The translations under genes and the position numbers were made by a program. From contig JAJYBU010000024.1 in assembly GCA_021778845.1 (NCBI GenBank), positions 1 through 58,368 of the forward strand: a stretch of DNA of 58,368 nt, written 5' to 3'. Source of the DNA: Acidobacteriota bacterium. Its GTDB lineage: Bacteria > Acidobacteriota > Terriglobia > Terriglobales > Acidobacteriaceae. The notes beneath the pieces were generated by a model. The model searched no databases. It worked only from the letters and a program-made list of their open reading frames with translations, and was not told where the DNA came from. Shown here in pieces: positions 49,704 to 58,368 of this stretch (position 1 is the first letter of the stretch; the number at the start of each line of letters is the position of its first letter).

Positions 49704-51245
49704 ATGTCCGCGACCGCAATGCACCCCGCCGCTACCGCAATCCCCGAACTCAACCACTGGATCGCTGGCGTCCCCACGCCGGGCACCTCCAAGCGATTCT
49801 CCGACGTCTACCATCCGGCCACCGGCCAAATCCAATCACGCGTCCCTCTTGCCACCGAAGCGGAGGTAAACGGAGCCGTTGCTGCTGCGGCAGCGGCTTT
49901 TCCCGAATGGTCCTCACAGCCGCCCCTCCGACGTGCCCGTGTGCTTTTCCGCTTCCGCGAGATCTTCGAACGCCGTCTCGATGAGGTTGCCATACTGATC
50001 AATCGAGAGCATGGCAAAGTCTTCGCCGACGCCCGCGGTGAAGCCACCCGCGGCCTCGAAGTCGTCGAATTCGCCACCGGCATCCCCCACCTGCTCAAAG
50101 GCGAGTTTACCGAGCAGGTAGGCTCCGGCGTCGACAGCTTCTGCATGCGTCAGCCGCTCGGCGTCGTTGCTGGCATTACGCCCTTCAACTTCCCTGCCAT
50201 GGTCCCAATGTGGATGTTCCCTATTGCCCTGGCGTGCGGGAATACGTTTGTGCTTAAGCCCTCGGAGCGCGATCCAAGTTCAGCTAACTTACTAGCCGAG
50301 ATGCTCAAGGAAGCCGGACTCCCCGATGGCGTCTTCAACGTAGTGCATGGCGACAAGCAAGCTGTCGACGCAATTCTGGGCCACGCCGGCATCGCCGCAG
50401 TCAGCTTCGTCGGCTCAACTCCCATTGCCGAGTATGTCTACCGCGCGGGGACCGCAACGGGCAAACGCGTCCAGGCGTTAGGCGGCGCGAAGAACCACAT
50501 GATCGTTATGCCCGATGCAGACCTTGACCAGGCCGCCGATGCACTCGTTGGGGCCGCATACGGCTCGGCAGGCGAGCGCTGCATGGCTATTAGTGTCGCA
50601 GTCGCCGTAGGAGCGCACACGGCCGACGCCCTCATGGCTAAACTCCAATCCCGCATCGCCGATCTGCGCATTGGCGACGGAGCAGAAAATGCTGTCAGCG
50701 GTGAGTCTGACCTCGGTCCCCTTGTCACCCGAGCCCACCTCGATCGTGTGACCAGCTACATTCAGCTAGGCACGGATGAAGGAGCCACACTCGTCGTTGA
50801 CGGCCGCAACACCGCACTGCCAAAGGGAGATGGCTTCTTCATTGGTGCGACGCTCTTCGACCATGTCAAGCCCACCATGCGGATCTACAAGGAAGAGATA
50901 TTCGGCCCGGTTCTCGGCGTCGTTCGTGCTAATAACTTCGAGACTGCACTTCAACTCATTAACGACCACGAGTTTGGCAACGGAACAAGCATCTTCACGC
51001 GCGATGGCGATACAGCCCGCGACTTCGCCCGTCGCGTCCAGGCCGGCATGGTCGGCATCAACGTCCCTATCCCGGTTCCAATGGCGTTTCATAGCTTCGG
51101 TGGATGGAAGCGCTCGCTGTTCGGGGACCACGCCATCTACGGCCCCGAAGGCGTCCGCTTCTATACGCGCCTAAAAACTATCACCGCCCGCTGGCCTGCC
51201 GGCATCCGCAGTGGCGTTGATACGACCATGCCCACCCTCGGGTAG
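49704..51245 (+). CDS. mmsA: Methylmalonate-semialdehyde dehydrogenase (CoA-acylating)
   Basis: A 513-residue ALDH-fold enzyme that oxidises methylmalonate or malonate semialdehyde to propionyl- or acetyl-CoA, in valine, inositol or beta-alanine breakdown. The N-terminal NHWIAGV is typical; [19 protein letters not shown] binds cofactor, and the nucleophile is Cys293 in [12 protein letters not shown]. At the place of the usual ELGGK general-base motif it has [12 protein letters not shown], the mark of the CoA-dependent MMSDH class. GAGGAG lies 7-8 nt upstream of the ATG. It is divergent from mqnC and convergent with the next gene; the rest of its pathway is not in the window. Confidence 0.95.
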   Translation: MSATAMHPAATAIPELNHWIAGVPTPGTSKRFSDVYHPATGQIQSRVPLATEAEVNGAVAAAAAAFPEWSSQPPLRRARVLFRFREIFERRLDEVAILINREHGKVFADARGEATRGLEVVEFATGIPHLLKGEFTEQVGSGVDSFCMRQPLGVVAGITPFNFPAMVPMWMFPIALACGNTFVLKPSERDPSSANLLAEMLKEAGLPDGVFNVVHGDKQAVDAILGHAGIAAVSFVGSTPIAEYVYRAGTATGKRVQALGGAKNHMIVMPDADLDQAADALVGAAYGSAGERCMAISVAVAVGAHTADALMAKLQSRIADLRIGDGAENAVSGESDLGPLVTRAHLDRVTSYIQLGTDEGATLVVDGRNTALPKGDGFFIGATLFDHVKPTMRIYKEEIFGPVLGVVRANNFETALQLINDHEFGNGTSIFTRDGDTARDFARRVQAGMVGINVPIPVPMAFHSFGGWKRSLFGDHAIYGPEGVRFYTRLKTITARWPAGIRSGVDTTMPTLG

Positions 51246-51287
51246 CGGAAGATTGCCAGTATGAGGGGTCTACCGCGGCCGACGTAT

Positions 51288-52835
51288 TCAGGGATGAAGC
51301 TTGTCAGCACGCGGAAGGTACGCCAGTAGCAGCGCCCCTTCATCAGGGTCCAGTCGACCGGTCGCGAAGAAATCAACGTTTTCGTCCATGGCTAACTGAC
51401 TCTCAAAGTAAATACTGGTACCGGCCTTCGCATCGACGGAGTCGAGAAACAGGGTGGAATCGGGCGAGAACCACTGGGCTCTTCGTCTCGACCCCAAGCC
51501 GATGTGGACGCACACGTTATGCTGGCCCGCAGCGGCCGGGAGCGACACCCACGAGGTGCTCCGCAGCGAGGCTGCCCAGTGGCCATCAAGACCCACATTC
51601 ACCGCATTGAGTCTGTGCAGCCGCTTGATGCCCGACTTCAACAGAAAGAAGACCTGCGAGGCCGGAGGCGCTCCACCCGTCAACGGGGCTATCGATGAGG
51701 CCATCGTCGGGGCTGCTGCCGTGCTGTCTGCTGATGGTATTCCGCAGGCACGAAGTTCGTCGGACGAGGCAGGAAAGTTTGTCCGGCTCCATCGCCTCAA
51801 GGCCTTCAGGTCCGGCTCGTCCGACTTCGGCATCGCTGCAATCCGTCGCAGCCACACCATCGCCAATCCGTGCTCCACTGGCTGCAGCATGGTGGCGTCT
51901 ACAAAGTAGGTCTGGCCCGCAACGACATTGAGGCGGCCCACGTGCAGCGTAGGCTTCATGCCTGGAATCAACTTGGTGGCAGTACACAGGCGGTGCAATC
52001 CCGGAGACATCTGCACGCCCAGATAGGATCGCATCTGCGTCTGGCCGACCCAGTTTCCATCCACTCCAACGTGTATTGGCGTTAGGAAGCCGCCAGACTG
52101 CGGCCCCGGGAATAAAAGGTCTGAAAGTTTGTGGCCGCCAAACTGCGGAACACCCGAGAAGAAATACACCAGCGCCTTCCCCACGGCCGGAGGCCCTGGC
52201 AGCTTGGGCGGGGGCGGTGGATCGCTCGGCATCTGGTTTGGATCGGCTCCACAAGCCGCCTGCGCGGCCGCCGTCTTCCATAGCTTCGGGATGTTTGACG
52301 AGGGAAGCGCCTGAAGATACATGGCACCGTCCTCCGCGCTCATCGGCTGTAATGTGAGGGGTCCGACCAGCCACGTGCATCGGTTGTAGAAGTAGTACGT
52401 CTGCCCTGCTGCTGCGTCCACGCGCGTCAGCGTGACCGCGGTCGAAGTGTGGGGCAGCACACCTCTCACCTTCGCTGAGACGCAAAGATGATGCACGCCG
52501 GGAGTGACATCCACAAAGCTGTAGCCGTAGGTGTAGGAGCGGTTCGCGCCGAACCAGCTTCCATCCATCCCCAATCTAACCGTTTGGCCTCGCGAGCCAA
52601 AGAGCGCCCGCGTCTCGGTGATCACATACACACGTGCCATTCCAGGCTTCATCGCGGAGGCCACAATGCGGCCTCCAGACATTGCCAGCGGCGGATTCCC
52701 GCCCTCGGCACCGCACGCCGCCTGCACCATCGGCAGGCTGTAGGGATCGATTGAACGGGTCTGCGCGGCCAATCGAACTCCGCCCAGAAACGCGAGTAAC
52801 GCCGCCGCCGCGATCCGCCGCACGGCTCGGCTCAT
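51288..52835 (-). CDS. Secreted protein with three DUF2846-like modules
   Basis: A 515-residue exported protein with a signal peptide (about 1-25, ending RLAAQ). Three tandem modules of about 120 residues share one plan: a strand like ARVYVI/ALVYFF/SQVFFL, then a VxxDGxW strand (LGMDGSWFG, VGVDGNWVG, VGLDGHWAA), then PGxHxLC (TPGVHHLCVS, SPGLHRLCTA, AAGQHNVCVH), then AGQTYY/AGQTYF/AGTSIY. This is the beta-sandwich layout of DUF2846 proteins, usually single-copy small lipoproteins. Pro-rich linkers join the modules. GGGAGGTG precedes ATG 52835. Function unknown; no catalytic motif. It is divergent from the exopolysaccharide export gene. Confidence 0.75.
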   Translation of the reverse strand: MSRAVRRIAAAALLAFLGGVRLAAQTRSIDPYSLPMVQAACGAEGGNPPLAMSGGRIVASAMKPGMARVYVITETRALFGSRGQTVRLGMDGSWFGANRSYTYGYSFVDVTPGVHHLCVSAKVRGVLPHTSTAVTLTRVDAAAGQTYYFYNRCTWLVGPLTLQPMSAEDGAMYLQALPSSNIPKLWKTAAAQAACGADPNQMPSDPPPPPKLPGPPAVGKALVYFFSGVPQFGGHKLSDLLFPGPQSGGFLTPIHVGVDGNWVGQTQMRSYLGVQMSPGLHRLCTATKLIPGMKPTLHVGRLNVVAGQTYFVDATMLQPVEHGLAMVWLRRIAAMPKSDEPDLKALRRWSRTNFPASSDELRACGIPSADSTAAAPTMASSIAPLTGGAPPASQVFFLLKSGIKRLHRLNAVNVGLDGHWAASLRSTSWVSLPAAAGQHNVCVHIGLGSRRRAQWFSPDSTLFLDSVDAKAGTSIYFESQLAMDENVDFFATGRLDPDEGALLLAYLPRADKLHP

Positions 52836-53185
52836 GCGCGCACCTCCCACAGTCTTCGCTTGGACGATTGTCCGCTGCATCGATCACTCCGTCGATGAAT
52901 TAGGACGCGAAAAATTTTCTATAGGTTCAGAGGGTTGGGGGAATCGGGGACGAGACGCCTGCTTCGTGTCATGGTACGGATGATGACGCGAGGGACAGGT
53001 GGCTTTCGAACTCCACCTTGGAAATAGCCAGTGGCTTACAAATGCGCCTGTGCGTAGAGCAAGTGGCAGGCGTATGGAGACATGGTTGCTGTTACGATTT
53101 GCGCTGGTTGCAATTGCACTTTTGTCTACTATCACGGGAAATACAGAGGGATGTCGCGTTCGGCCGCATGGTAGACTTTGAACAA
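52836..53185. other. Divergent intergenic region before the exopolysaccharide genes
   Basis: About 350 bp between the three-module protein (leftward) and the exporter gene (rightward). It contains the TAGACT element at 53172-53177. The exporter frame stays open back to 53018, but that stretch has neither signal peptide nor family character and is treated as non-coding. Nothing else was recognised. Confidence 0.4.
53172..53177 (+). promoter_or_regulatory. -10-like element TAGACT, 8 nt before ATG 53186
   Basis: TAGACT is followed by 8 nt and ATG 53186, the upstream start candidate of the exporter gene. The arrangement matches other putative leaderless genes here. Confidence 0.35.
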
Positions 53186-55927
53186 ATGAGTGACTCAAGT
53201 TTCGGAAGGTGCATCAGAGCATTTGGCACCGGTACTACCCGTTGTAGCTTCGTCTCGACTCCCCGAACGATGAGGCGGCTTTGGGTTCCGCTCCTGATGC
53301 TGTCGGCGACGTCCATCATGTGGGGACGGCAGCCGTTCCAGTCCGGTTACTCAAATAGCCCGCAGAGTTCAAGCACAACCGATTGCACGGATCCGATGCA
53401 GGCCAATTCCCCGCAGTGCTCAACGCAAAACCAGGGAGCAGGCAATTCCCTGCTCGGGTCTCAGACGTCCACTGCGTTGCCGGGAGGGTATGGGGCCCCA
53501 TCGCAGAATCCAAGCAGCAACTACTCCGACATAGGTCTGCCAGCGCGGCAGGGTGCAGCACAAATTCAGGCGCAACTAGCGCCTCTTCCACCGGAACCCC
53601 TTACCGAGTTCCAGAAGTTTATTGCGTCGACCACAGGCCAGATTCTTCCAATCTATGGCACAGAGTTGTTTCACAACGTGCCGTCCACATTTGCGCCACT
53701 GAACATGACGCCGGTTCCATCCAATTATGTGATCGGGCCGGGCGACGAACTGCGCATACGGGTATGGGGACAGGTGAACTTCCAATCCAACGTGCAGGTG
53801 GACCGCTCCGGTGAAGTGTACCTGCCACAGGTGGGTCCGGTGCATGTCGCAGGGATGCCGTTTTCAGCGCTTGATGGTCACTTGCGCTCGGCCATCGGAC
53901 GGGTTTACCGCAACTTCGATCTGACGGCAGATATCGGTCAGATCAGGGCGATCCAAGTGTACGTGGCAGGCGAGGCACGACGGCCGGGCGTGTATACAGT
54001 GAGTTCACTGAGTACCCTTGTGGATGCGGTCTTTGCCAGCGGTGGCCCCTCGATTCAAGGTTCGATGCGGAACATCGAACTGCGGCGAGGGAGTGAAACG
54101 GTAGCGAGCTTTGATCTCTATGCGCTGCTCGCTCACGGAGACAAATCAAAAGATGTGAAGCTACTGCCGGGTGACGTGATCTTCATCCCGCCCGTCGGGG
54201 CCGAGGTTGCGATTACCGGAAGCATCCGGAATCCTGCCGTCTACGAGTTGCGAACCGGGGAAGCATTGGACAACCTGATCGCAGATGCCGGTGGCGTCTC
54301 AGCGGTGGCTGAGGAAGCACGCATCTCGATTGAACGAATTCAGGACCACCACGACCGGCAAGCAATGGAAGTGGCCTTCGACACAAGAGGATTAAAGACC
54401 CCACTGGCCGACGGCGATCTGATTCGTATCTTCTCGATCGTTCCCATGTATCAGCAGACCGTCATCCTGCGCGGTAATCTTGCCAACCCTGGTCGCTTTG
54501 CGTGGCATCCGGGCATGCACCTCAGTGATCTAATTCCGGACAAGGACTCGCTGATCACGAGGAACTACTGGTGGAAGCGGGCCCAACTCGGGTTGCCCGC
54601 TCCGGAGTTTCAGGCTTCTGAGGGGCTAACGTATATGCGTCAGCCCGCAGACAATACCCCCATCACACTCAAAACTCTCATCCCATCGCAGATGAGTCGA
54701 TCGAACCAGACTGCGTCGCAACAGGGGCCAAATGGAATACTGCAAGACCAGAGTGGATCGACACCAACTCAATACGGGGTGGGACAGAACCAGGCTGCAT
54801 TGCAGCAAACCCAATCTGGAATGGTACAGAGCCAGCCCGGAATGATCGGGGGCCAGCCCCTGAGTGCACAGCAGCGCGCGGGCAGTTCTTCGCTCGCTGC
54901 TCAACAGGCAGGATTTTCATCGGGCATTCCAGCGCCTGAGCAACGCACCGAAGTTCGCCAACTTGCCGCAGAGATCGACTGGGATTATGCGGTCATTGAA
55001 CGGCTCGATCCCAAGACGTTGAAGACCATGCTGGTTCCGTTTGATTTAGGCAAACTCGTGCTCCAGCACGACTCGTCGCAGGACCTTGATCTGCAGGCAG
55101 GCGACGTGGTGACCATCTTCTCGGAGGCTGACATTCATGTGCCCATCGCCGAGCAGACAAAACTGGTCACGCTGAGTGGTGAGTTTGTCCACGCCGGCGT
55201 GTACACCGTGCAGCCCGGAGAGACGTTCCGCCATTTGGTAGAGCGGGCCGGCGGCCTCACGCCGAATGCATACCTGTATGCCTCTGAATACACGCGGGAG
55301 TCAACTCGCCGCATGCAGCAGGCAAGAATCGATGAATACGTGCAGAACCTGAGCATGGAAATCCAGCGTGGCAATCTAGCGACGGCGGCTTCCGCGGTAA
55401 GTTCCGCACAGGATCCGACCGCCGCCGCAGGTTCCCAAGCCAGCGAACAACAACTGCTTGCAAGTCTGAGACAGATTCAAGCTACTGGCCGCATTGTGCT
55501 TAGATTTAAACCCGACAGCAGCGGCATCGACAGCCTGCCCGACATCACCATGGAGAATGATGACCAATTCATAGTGCCGTCAACTCCAGCCACCGTCAAC
55601 GTGGTGGGAGCGGTGTACGATCAGAATTCTTTTCTGTTCACGCAAGGTCGGAGGGCTGGAGAGTATCTGCAACTGGCTGGCGGCCCGAACCAGGACTCTG
55701 ACCGAAAGCATGAGTTCCTCATCCGGGCCGATGGTGAGGTCGTCGGCAGCGACTTGGGCGGAGGCCTTTGGAACAATAAGTTTGATAATGTGCGAGTGTA
55801 TCCGGGCGATACGATCGTGGTGCCAGAGAAGAATCTCAAGCCGTCCTCCATGCGCAATGTAATCCAGTGGTCACAGATCATTTCCAACCTTGGTATGGGC
55901 TTTGCGTTGATGGGCGTACTTTTATAG
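53186..55927 (+). CDS. Wza-like polysaccharide export protein with SLBB domains
   Basis: A 913-residue exported protein of the polysaccharide biosynthesis/export family. After the signal peptide (MRRLWVPLLMLSATSIMWG, about 29-47 from this start) and a Ser/Gln-rich stretch comes the export domain (about 175-260; YVIGPGDELRIRVWGQVN). Several SLBB domains follow (RPGVYTVSSLSTLVDAVFASGG, NPAVYELRTGEALDNLIADAGG, HAGVYTVQPGETFRHLVERAGG, plus a C-terminal one). A Gln-rich low-complexity insert interrupts the SLBB array near residues 500-575. It ends with a hydrophobic segment. It would form the outer-membrane exit for exopolysaccharide together with the Wzz protein. ATG 53270, right at the signal peptide, is the alternative start. 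Confidence 0.9.
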   Translation: MSDSSFGRCIRAFGTGTTRCSFVSTPRTMRRLWVPLLMLSATSIMWGRQPFQSGYSNSPQSSSTTDCTDPMQANSPQCSTQNQGAGNSLLGSQTSTALPGGYGAPSQNPSSNYSDIGLPARQGAAQIQAQLAPLPPEPLTEFQKFIASTTGQILPIYGTELFHNVPSTFAPLNMTPVPSNYVIGPGDELRIRVWGQVNFQSNVQVDRSGEVYLPQVGPVHVAGMPFSALDGHLRSAIGRVYRNFDLTADIGQIRAIQVYVAGEARRPGVYTVSSLSTLVDAVFASGGPSIQGSMRNIELRRGSETVASFDLYALLAHGDKSKDVKLLPGDVIFIPPVGAEVAITGSIRNPAVYELRTGEALDNLIADAGGVSAVAEEARISIERIQDHHDRQAMEVAFDTRGLKTPLADGDLIRIFSIVPMYQQTVILRGNLANPGRFAWHPGMHLSDLIPDKDSLITRNYWWKRAQLGLPAPEFQASEGLTYMRQPADNTPITLKTLIPSQMSRSNQTASQQGPNGILQDQSGSTPTQYGVGQNQAALQQTQSGMVQSQPGMIGGQPLSAQQRAGSSSLAAQQAGFSSGIPAPEQRTEVRQLAAEIDWDYAVIERLDPKTLKTMLVPFDLGKLVLQHDSSQDLDLQAGDVVTIFSEADIHVPIAEQTKLVTLSGEFVHAGVYTVQPGETFRHLVERAGGLTPNAYLYASEYTRESTRRMQQARIDEYVQNLSMEIQRGNLATAASAVSSAQDPTAAAGSQASEQQLLASLRQIQATGRIVLRFKPDSSGIDSLPDITMENDDQFIVPSTPATVNVVGAVYDQNSFLFTQGRRAGEYLQLAGGPNQDSDRKHEFLIRADGEVVGSDLGGGLWNNKFDNVRVYPGDTIVVPEKNLKPSSMRNVIQWSQIISNLGMGFALMGVLL

Positions 55928-55999
55928 CAGGCTATGGAGCGCAGCCCTCGTAGTCGCGACGGCTGGATACGCTCCACAGCACAATCTGTCAGGAATCCG

Positions 56000-57280
56000 A
56001 TGACAACTGAAACTCCGCTTTCCAATCCGAATGAGCAGCGTGGTATTCCACCCGCCATGTCAGGTGCTGCATGCGGTACAACGGAAGAAGCTGAAATCTC
56101 ACTGCTCGATCTTATGATCGTTCTTGCGGAGAGGAAGCGCACCATACTCTGGGTTACAGCAGTCTTTGCCATCGCCGCAGTGGTTGTTTCCCTCCTGCTA
56201 CCCAAACGCTATACCGCAACCGTTACCCTGCTGCCACCCCAGCAGAACACGTCCATGGGCGCAGCACTAGCCTCCCAGATTGGCAATCTGGGAGGGATGG
56301 CCGCGCTGGCAGGTGGTAGCCTTGGCCTCAAAAACCCCAACGATATGTTCGTCGCCATGCTGCAGAGTCGCACGGTCGAGGATGCCATGGTGCAGCACTT
56401 CGGCCTGATGCAGGAGTACCGTGAGCGTTATCTCTCCGATGCCCGCAAGGCATTCGAAGGCCATACCGCGGTAGACGGCAACGGCAAGGACGGAATGATC
56501 CATATCTCCGTCGAAGACAGCAATCCACAGCGCGCCGCGGAACTTGCCAATGGTTATGTCGACGAGTTTCGCGATCTGTCTCAGCATCTCGCCATTTCGG
56601 AAGCTTCTCAGCGCAGGCTCTTCTTTCAGCAAGAGTTGGAGAAAGCAAAAAATACTCTAGCCAACGCCGAGGAGGCACTGGAGCAGACAGAGCAGAAAAC
56701 AGGAGTGATCCAGCCTGATAGCCAGGAACGTGCACTGATTGACTCAGCCGCAGCTTTGCGCGCGCAGATTACATCGAGAGAGGTGCAGATTCAGGGCATG
56801 CAGACCTACGCAACTGGCGAAAACTCCCAAGTGATACAGGCCCAGCAGGAGTTGGAGGGGCTAAAGGCACAATTAGCCAAGCTAGGAGGATCGGAAGCGA
56901 GCGCCAGCGACGAGTTCGTCGTCCCCAAAGGGCGCGTACCCGCAGTCGGTATGGAGTATGTTCGCAAACTGCGGGACGTGAAGTACTCCGAAGCGATGTT
57001 CGACCTTCTTGCGCGGCAGTACGAGGTCGCCAAGCTCGATGAGGCGAAGGAGGGTTCACTGATTCAGGTCGTAGATCCCGCAGTTACTCCCGAGAGGCGA
57101 TCGTTCCCGAAGCGTGGCCTCATCGTTATCGTATCTACGGGGTTGGGACTCGTCTTTGGGGTGTTCCTTGCATTGCTCCAAGCGGGCTTCCAGCGTCTAA
57201 AGAGTGATCGAGAGGAGGGGGAGAAACTCGCCATGCTAAAACACGCCCTATCCACAGGATCAACGGGCACACCTAAGTAA
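56000..57280 (+). CDS. Wzz-type chain-length determinant / polysaccharide co-polymerase
   Basis: A 426-residue inner-membrane protein with two helices (about 46-68 and 382-405) flanking a periplasmic coiled-coil domain (about 190-290; RLFFQQELEKAKNTLANAEE). The N-terminal cytosolic EISLLDLMIVLAERKRTILW and the C-terminal VVDPAVTPERRSFPKRGLIVI are family marks (Wzz motif with Pro-rich P-E-R...P.R). It lacks a fused tyrosine kinase. It controls polymer length and links to the exporter gene, 72 nt upstream. ATG 56000 is used because AGGA lies 6 nt upstream; ATG 55934 is less likely. Confidence 0.93.
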   Translation: MTTETPLSNPNEQRGIPPAMSGAACGTTEEAEISLLDLMIVLAERKRTILWVTAVFAIAAVVVSLLLPKRYTATVTLLPPQQNTSMGAALASQIGNLGGMAALAGGSLGLKNPNDMFVAMLQSRTVEDAMVQHFGLMQEYRERYLSDARKAFEGHTAVDGNGKDGMIHISVEDSNPQRAAELANGYVDEFRDLSQHLAISEASQRRLFFQQELEKAKNTLANAEEALEQTEQKTGVIQPDSQERALIDSAAALRAQITSREVQIQGMQTYATGENSQVIQAQQELEGLKAQLAKLGGSEASASDEFVVPKGRVPAVGMEYVRKLRDVKYSEAMFDLLARQYEVAKLDEAKEGSLIQVVDPAVTPERRSFPKRGLIVIVSTGLGLVFGVFLALLQAGFQRLKSDREEGEKLAMLKHALSTGSTGTPK

Positions 57281-57321
57281 CGGATTGACGACCCAAATAT
57301 AAGTTGGACTGATCGGGTGAA

Positions 57322-58209
57322 ATGCAAGATTCAGAGAATGCACAGATGATCGATTTAGCCGTAGCTTACCGCATCTATCCCGGAGTTTCGAAGAACCCGG
57401 CTTTTTTCTCCACAGACAAGCTCAAGCTATCTGCAATGTGTCTCCGTTCATTTCACGGGGCATTAGGCAAATTAAAGGTGAAAATCTGGGCGATTCTTGA
57501 TGGATGCCCGCCCGAATATGAAGCGCTGTTCCGAAGCACATTCCGCGACTGCGAACTAGAGATCATTTCATTGGATAAGATAGGCAATCTGCCGACTTTC
57601 TCCCTACAGATTGAGCTTCTGACGGCGCAGACAGAAGCTCCGTTTGTGTATTTTGCGGAGGATGATTACTTCTATCTTCCAGATGCACTGGAGAAGATGC
57701 TTACATTTATGCGAGAGAACGATGGCGTTGACTTCGTCACTCCGTATGATCACCCGGATAGTTATCATACCTCATCACGATTTGAGAGGCACCATGTGAT
57801 GCCATTTGGCGACCGCTATTGGCGGACTGCAAGTTCCACTTGCTTGACTTTCCTCACCTCGCGAAAGACTCTGCTACTGACGCAGCGATCATTCAGAACG
57901 TACAGTCGTGGGAACTGGGATTGTCCCGTATGGCTTTCACTTACTCAAAAATACGAGTTGGCTAACGTTCGCGTCCACTGGAGCAACCTGTTTCGATTGG
58001 CCATATGGGGTCAAACGTTTCGTTGGGGATATAGAGCTCTGCTGTTTGGCAAGCGCTATCGCCTGTGGGTTCCCCTCCCCACTTTGGCCACTCACATGGA
58101 ATCGCCCTGCCTTTCCCCTTTGCTTGACTGGGAAACCCTGTTCCGCGATTCTCAGCAACCGCTCGGGTCAGCCGAGGACACCTTCGCTCGGGATCGTGTC
58201 GAACGCTAA
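57322..58209 (+). CDS. Glycosyltransferase-like protein of the exopolysaccharide locus
   Basis: A 295-residue cytosolic protein with GT-A-like features: an N-terminal strand LAVAYRIYPG, KIWAILDGCPPEYEALFR, then the acidic VYFAEDDYFYLPDALEKML that corresponds to the metal-binding DxD region, and VTPYDHPD. It may transfer a sugar to the growing repeat unit, but the family was not assigned and the sugar is unknown. The last about 40 residues look non-conserved. It follows the Wzz gene by 41 nt in the same direction. ATG 57346 is an alternative start. Confidence 0.72.
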   Translation: MQDSENAQMIDLAVAYRIYPGVSKNPAFFSTDKLKLSAMCLRSFHGALGKLKVKIWAILDGCPPEYEALFRSTFRDCELEIISLDKIGNLPTFSLQIELLTAQTEAPFVYFAEDDYFYLPDALEKMLTFMRENDGVDFVTPYDHPDSYHTSSRFERHHVMPFGDRYWRTASSTCLTFLTSRKTLLLTQRSFRTYSRGNWDCPVWLSLTQKYELANVRVHWSNLFRLAIWGQTFRWGYRALLFGKRYRLWVPLPTLATHMESPCLSPLLDWETLFRDSQQPLGSAEDTFARDRVER

Positions 58210-58262
58210 GATGTTGGCTACATCTTTTCCGGATTCCTTTAGGCAGGGCAATCGCATGAAGG

Positions 58263-58368
58263 TCATCTGAGTCCGAGTAGTTCAGCGCGATAGGAATCGG
58301 AAGTGGCGGCGATGAGTCTTCGGGCTTTGACGCCTCCTTTTCGTTTGATCGGATCGAGCCGAATGAGA
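58263..58368 (-). CDS. Possible 3' end of a gene truncated by the window edge
   Basis: A minus-strand frame enters from the right edge and stops with TGA at 58263-58265, giving a basic C-terminus of 34 residues that includes KRKGGVKARRL and AELLGLR. The composition is protein-like, and a convergent arrangement with the glycosyltransferase would be ordinary. No family can be named from so little sequence. Confidence 0.3.
   Translation of the reverse strand, partial: LIRLDPIKRKGGVKARRLIAATSDSYRAELLGLR

Noticed and set aside
1..58368. Search for tRNA/rRNA genes, CRISPR arrays, IS terminal repeats and prophage modules
   Set aside because: No cloverleaf with a TTCGA-type arm, no regular repeat-spacer array, no transposase, integrase or phage structural gene was recognised by eye; a covariance-model scan would be needed to exclude small RNAs.

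Overview
The window looks like chromosomal DNA of a free-living, aerobic, polysaccharide-degrading Acidobacteriota (Terriglobia-like: Granulicella, Terriglobus or Edaphobacter are plausible relatives). The grounds are the family repertoire: an Oar-type TonB-dependent receptor with an N-terminal carboxypeptidase-regulatory-like domain, a fused cytochrome b-c, a caa3 oxidase, GH18/GH20/sialate-O-acetylesterase family hydrolases, a futalosine-pathway radical SAM enzyme, and moderately high GC. This placement is inference. I found no tRNA, rRNA, CRISPR array, intact transposon or prophage.

Layout. (1) 0-15 kb, housekeeping: the 3' part of an ALDH1/2-type aldehyde dehydrogenase, pgk and tpiA, signal peptidase I, murQ and murA, a small-molecule methyltransferase, four envelope-associated proteins (TolB-like/TPR, NfeD-like, outer-membrane barrel, SPOR), a PlsC acyltransferase, an M20 peptidase and two alpha/beta hydrolases. 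(2) 15-19.5 kb: a 1001-aa PDZ/multi-TM/GAF/PAS sensor kinase overlapping by 8 bp an NtrC-class regulator with a GAFTSA loop. (3) 19.5-23.5 kb: a secreted SGNH esterase, a 0.76-kb decayed stretch, then an isolated motAB pair. (4) 23.6-31.6 kb: eight minus-strand respiratory genes, tightly spaced and partly overlapping, coding for a bc-type complex and a caa3 oxidase together. (5) 32-43.4 kb: a chitin/GlcNAc module with TonB receptor, GH18, nagA, GH20, a DeoR regulator, a SIS-domain GlcN6P deaminase/isomerase and a BadF-type GlcNAc kinase. (6) 43.4-48.3 kb: aldose 1-epimerase, araD, araB and a LacI regulator, without araA. (7) 48.3-58.4 kb: an MqnC-like enzyme, methylmalonate-semialdehyde dehydrogenase, a secreted protein with three DUF2846-like modules, and the start of an exopolysaccharide locus (SLBB/Wza-like exporter, Wzz, glycosyltransferase).

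How the genes work together. GH18 and GH20 would release GlcNAc outside the inner membrane. The kinase, NagA and the SIS protein would turn it into fructose-6-phosphate for glycolysis (pgk, tpiA). Electrons would leave through the bc-caa3 unit.

Two patterns cut across the window. First, eleven genes have a -10-like hexamer (TANNNT, in one case TATAAA) only 6-8 nt before the start codon, which points to frequent leaderless transcription. Second, the plus strand changes from G-rich to C-rich around 20-24 kb regardless of gene direction, as expected near a replication-terminus-type skew switch or a rearrangement junction; the decayed stretch lies inside that interval.
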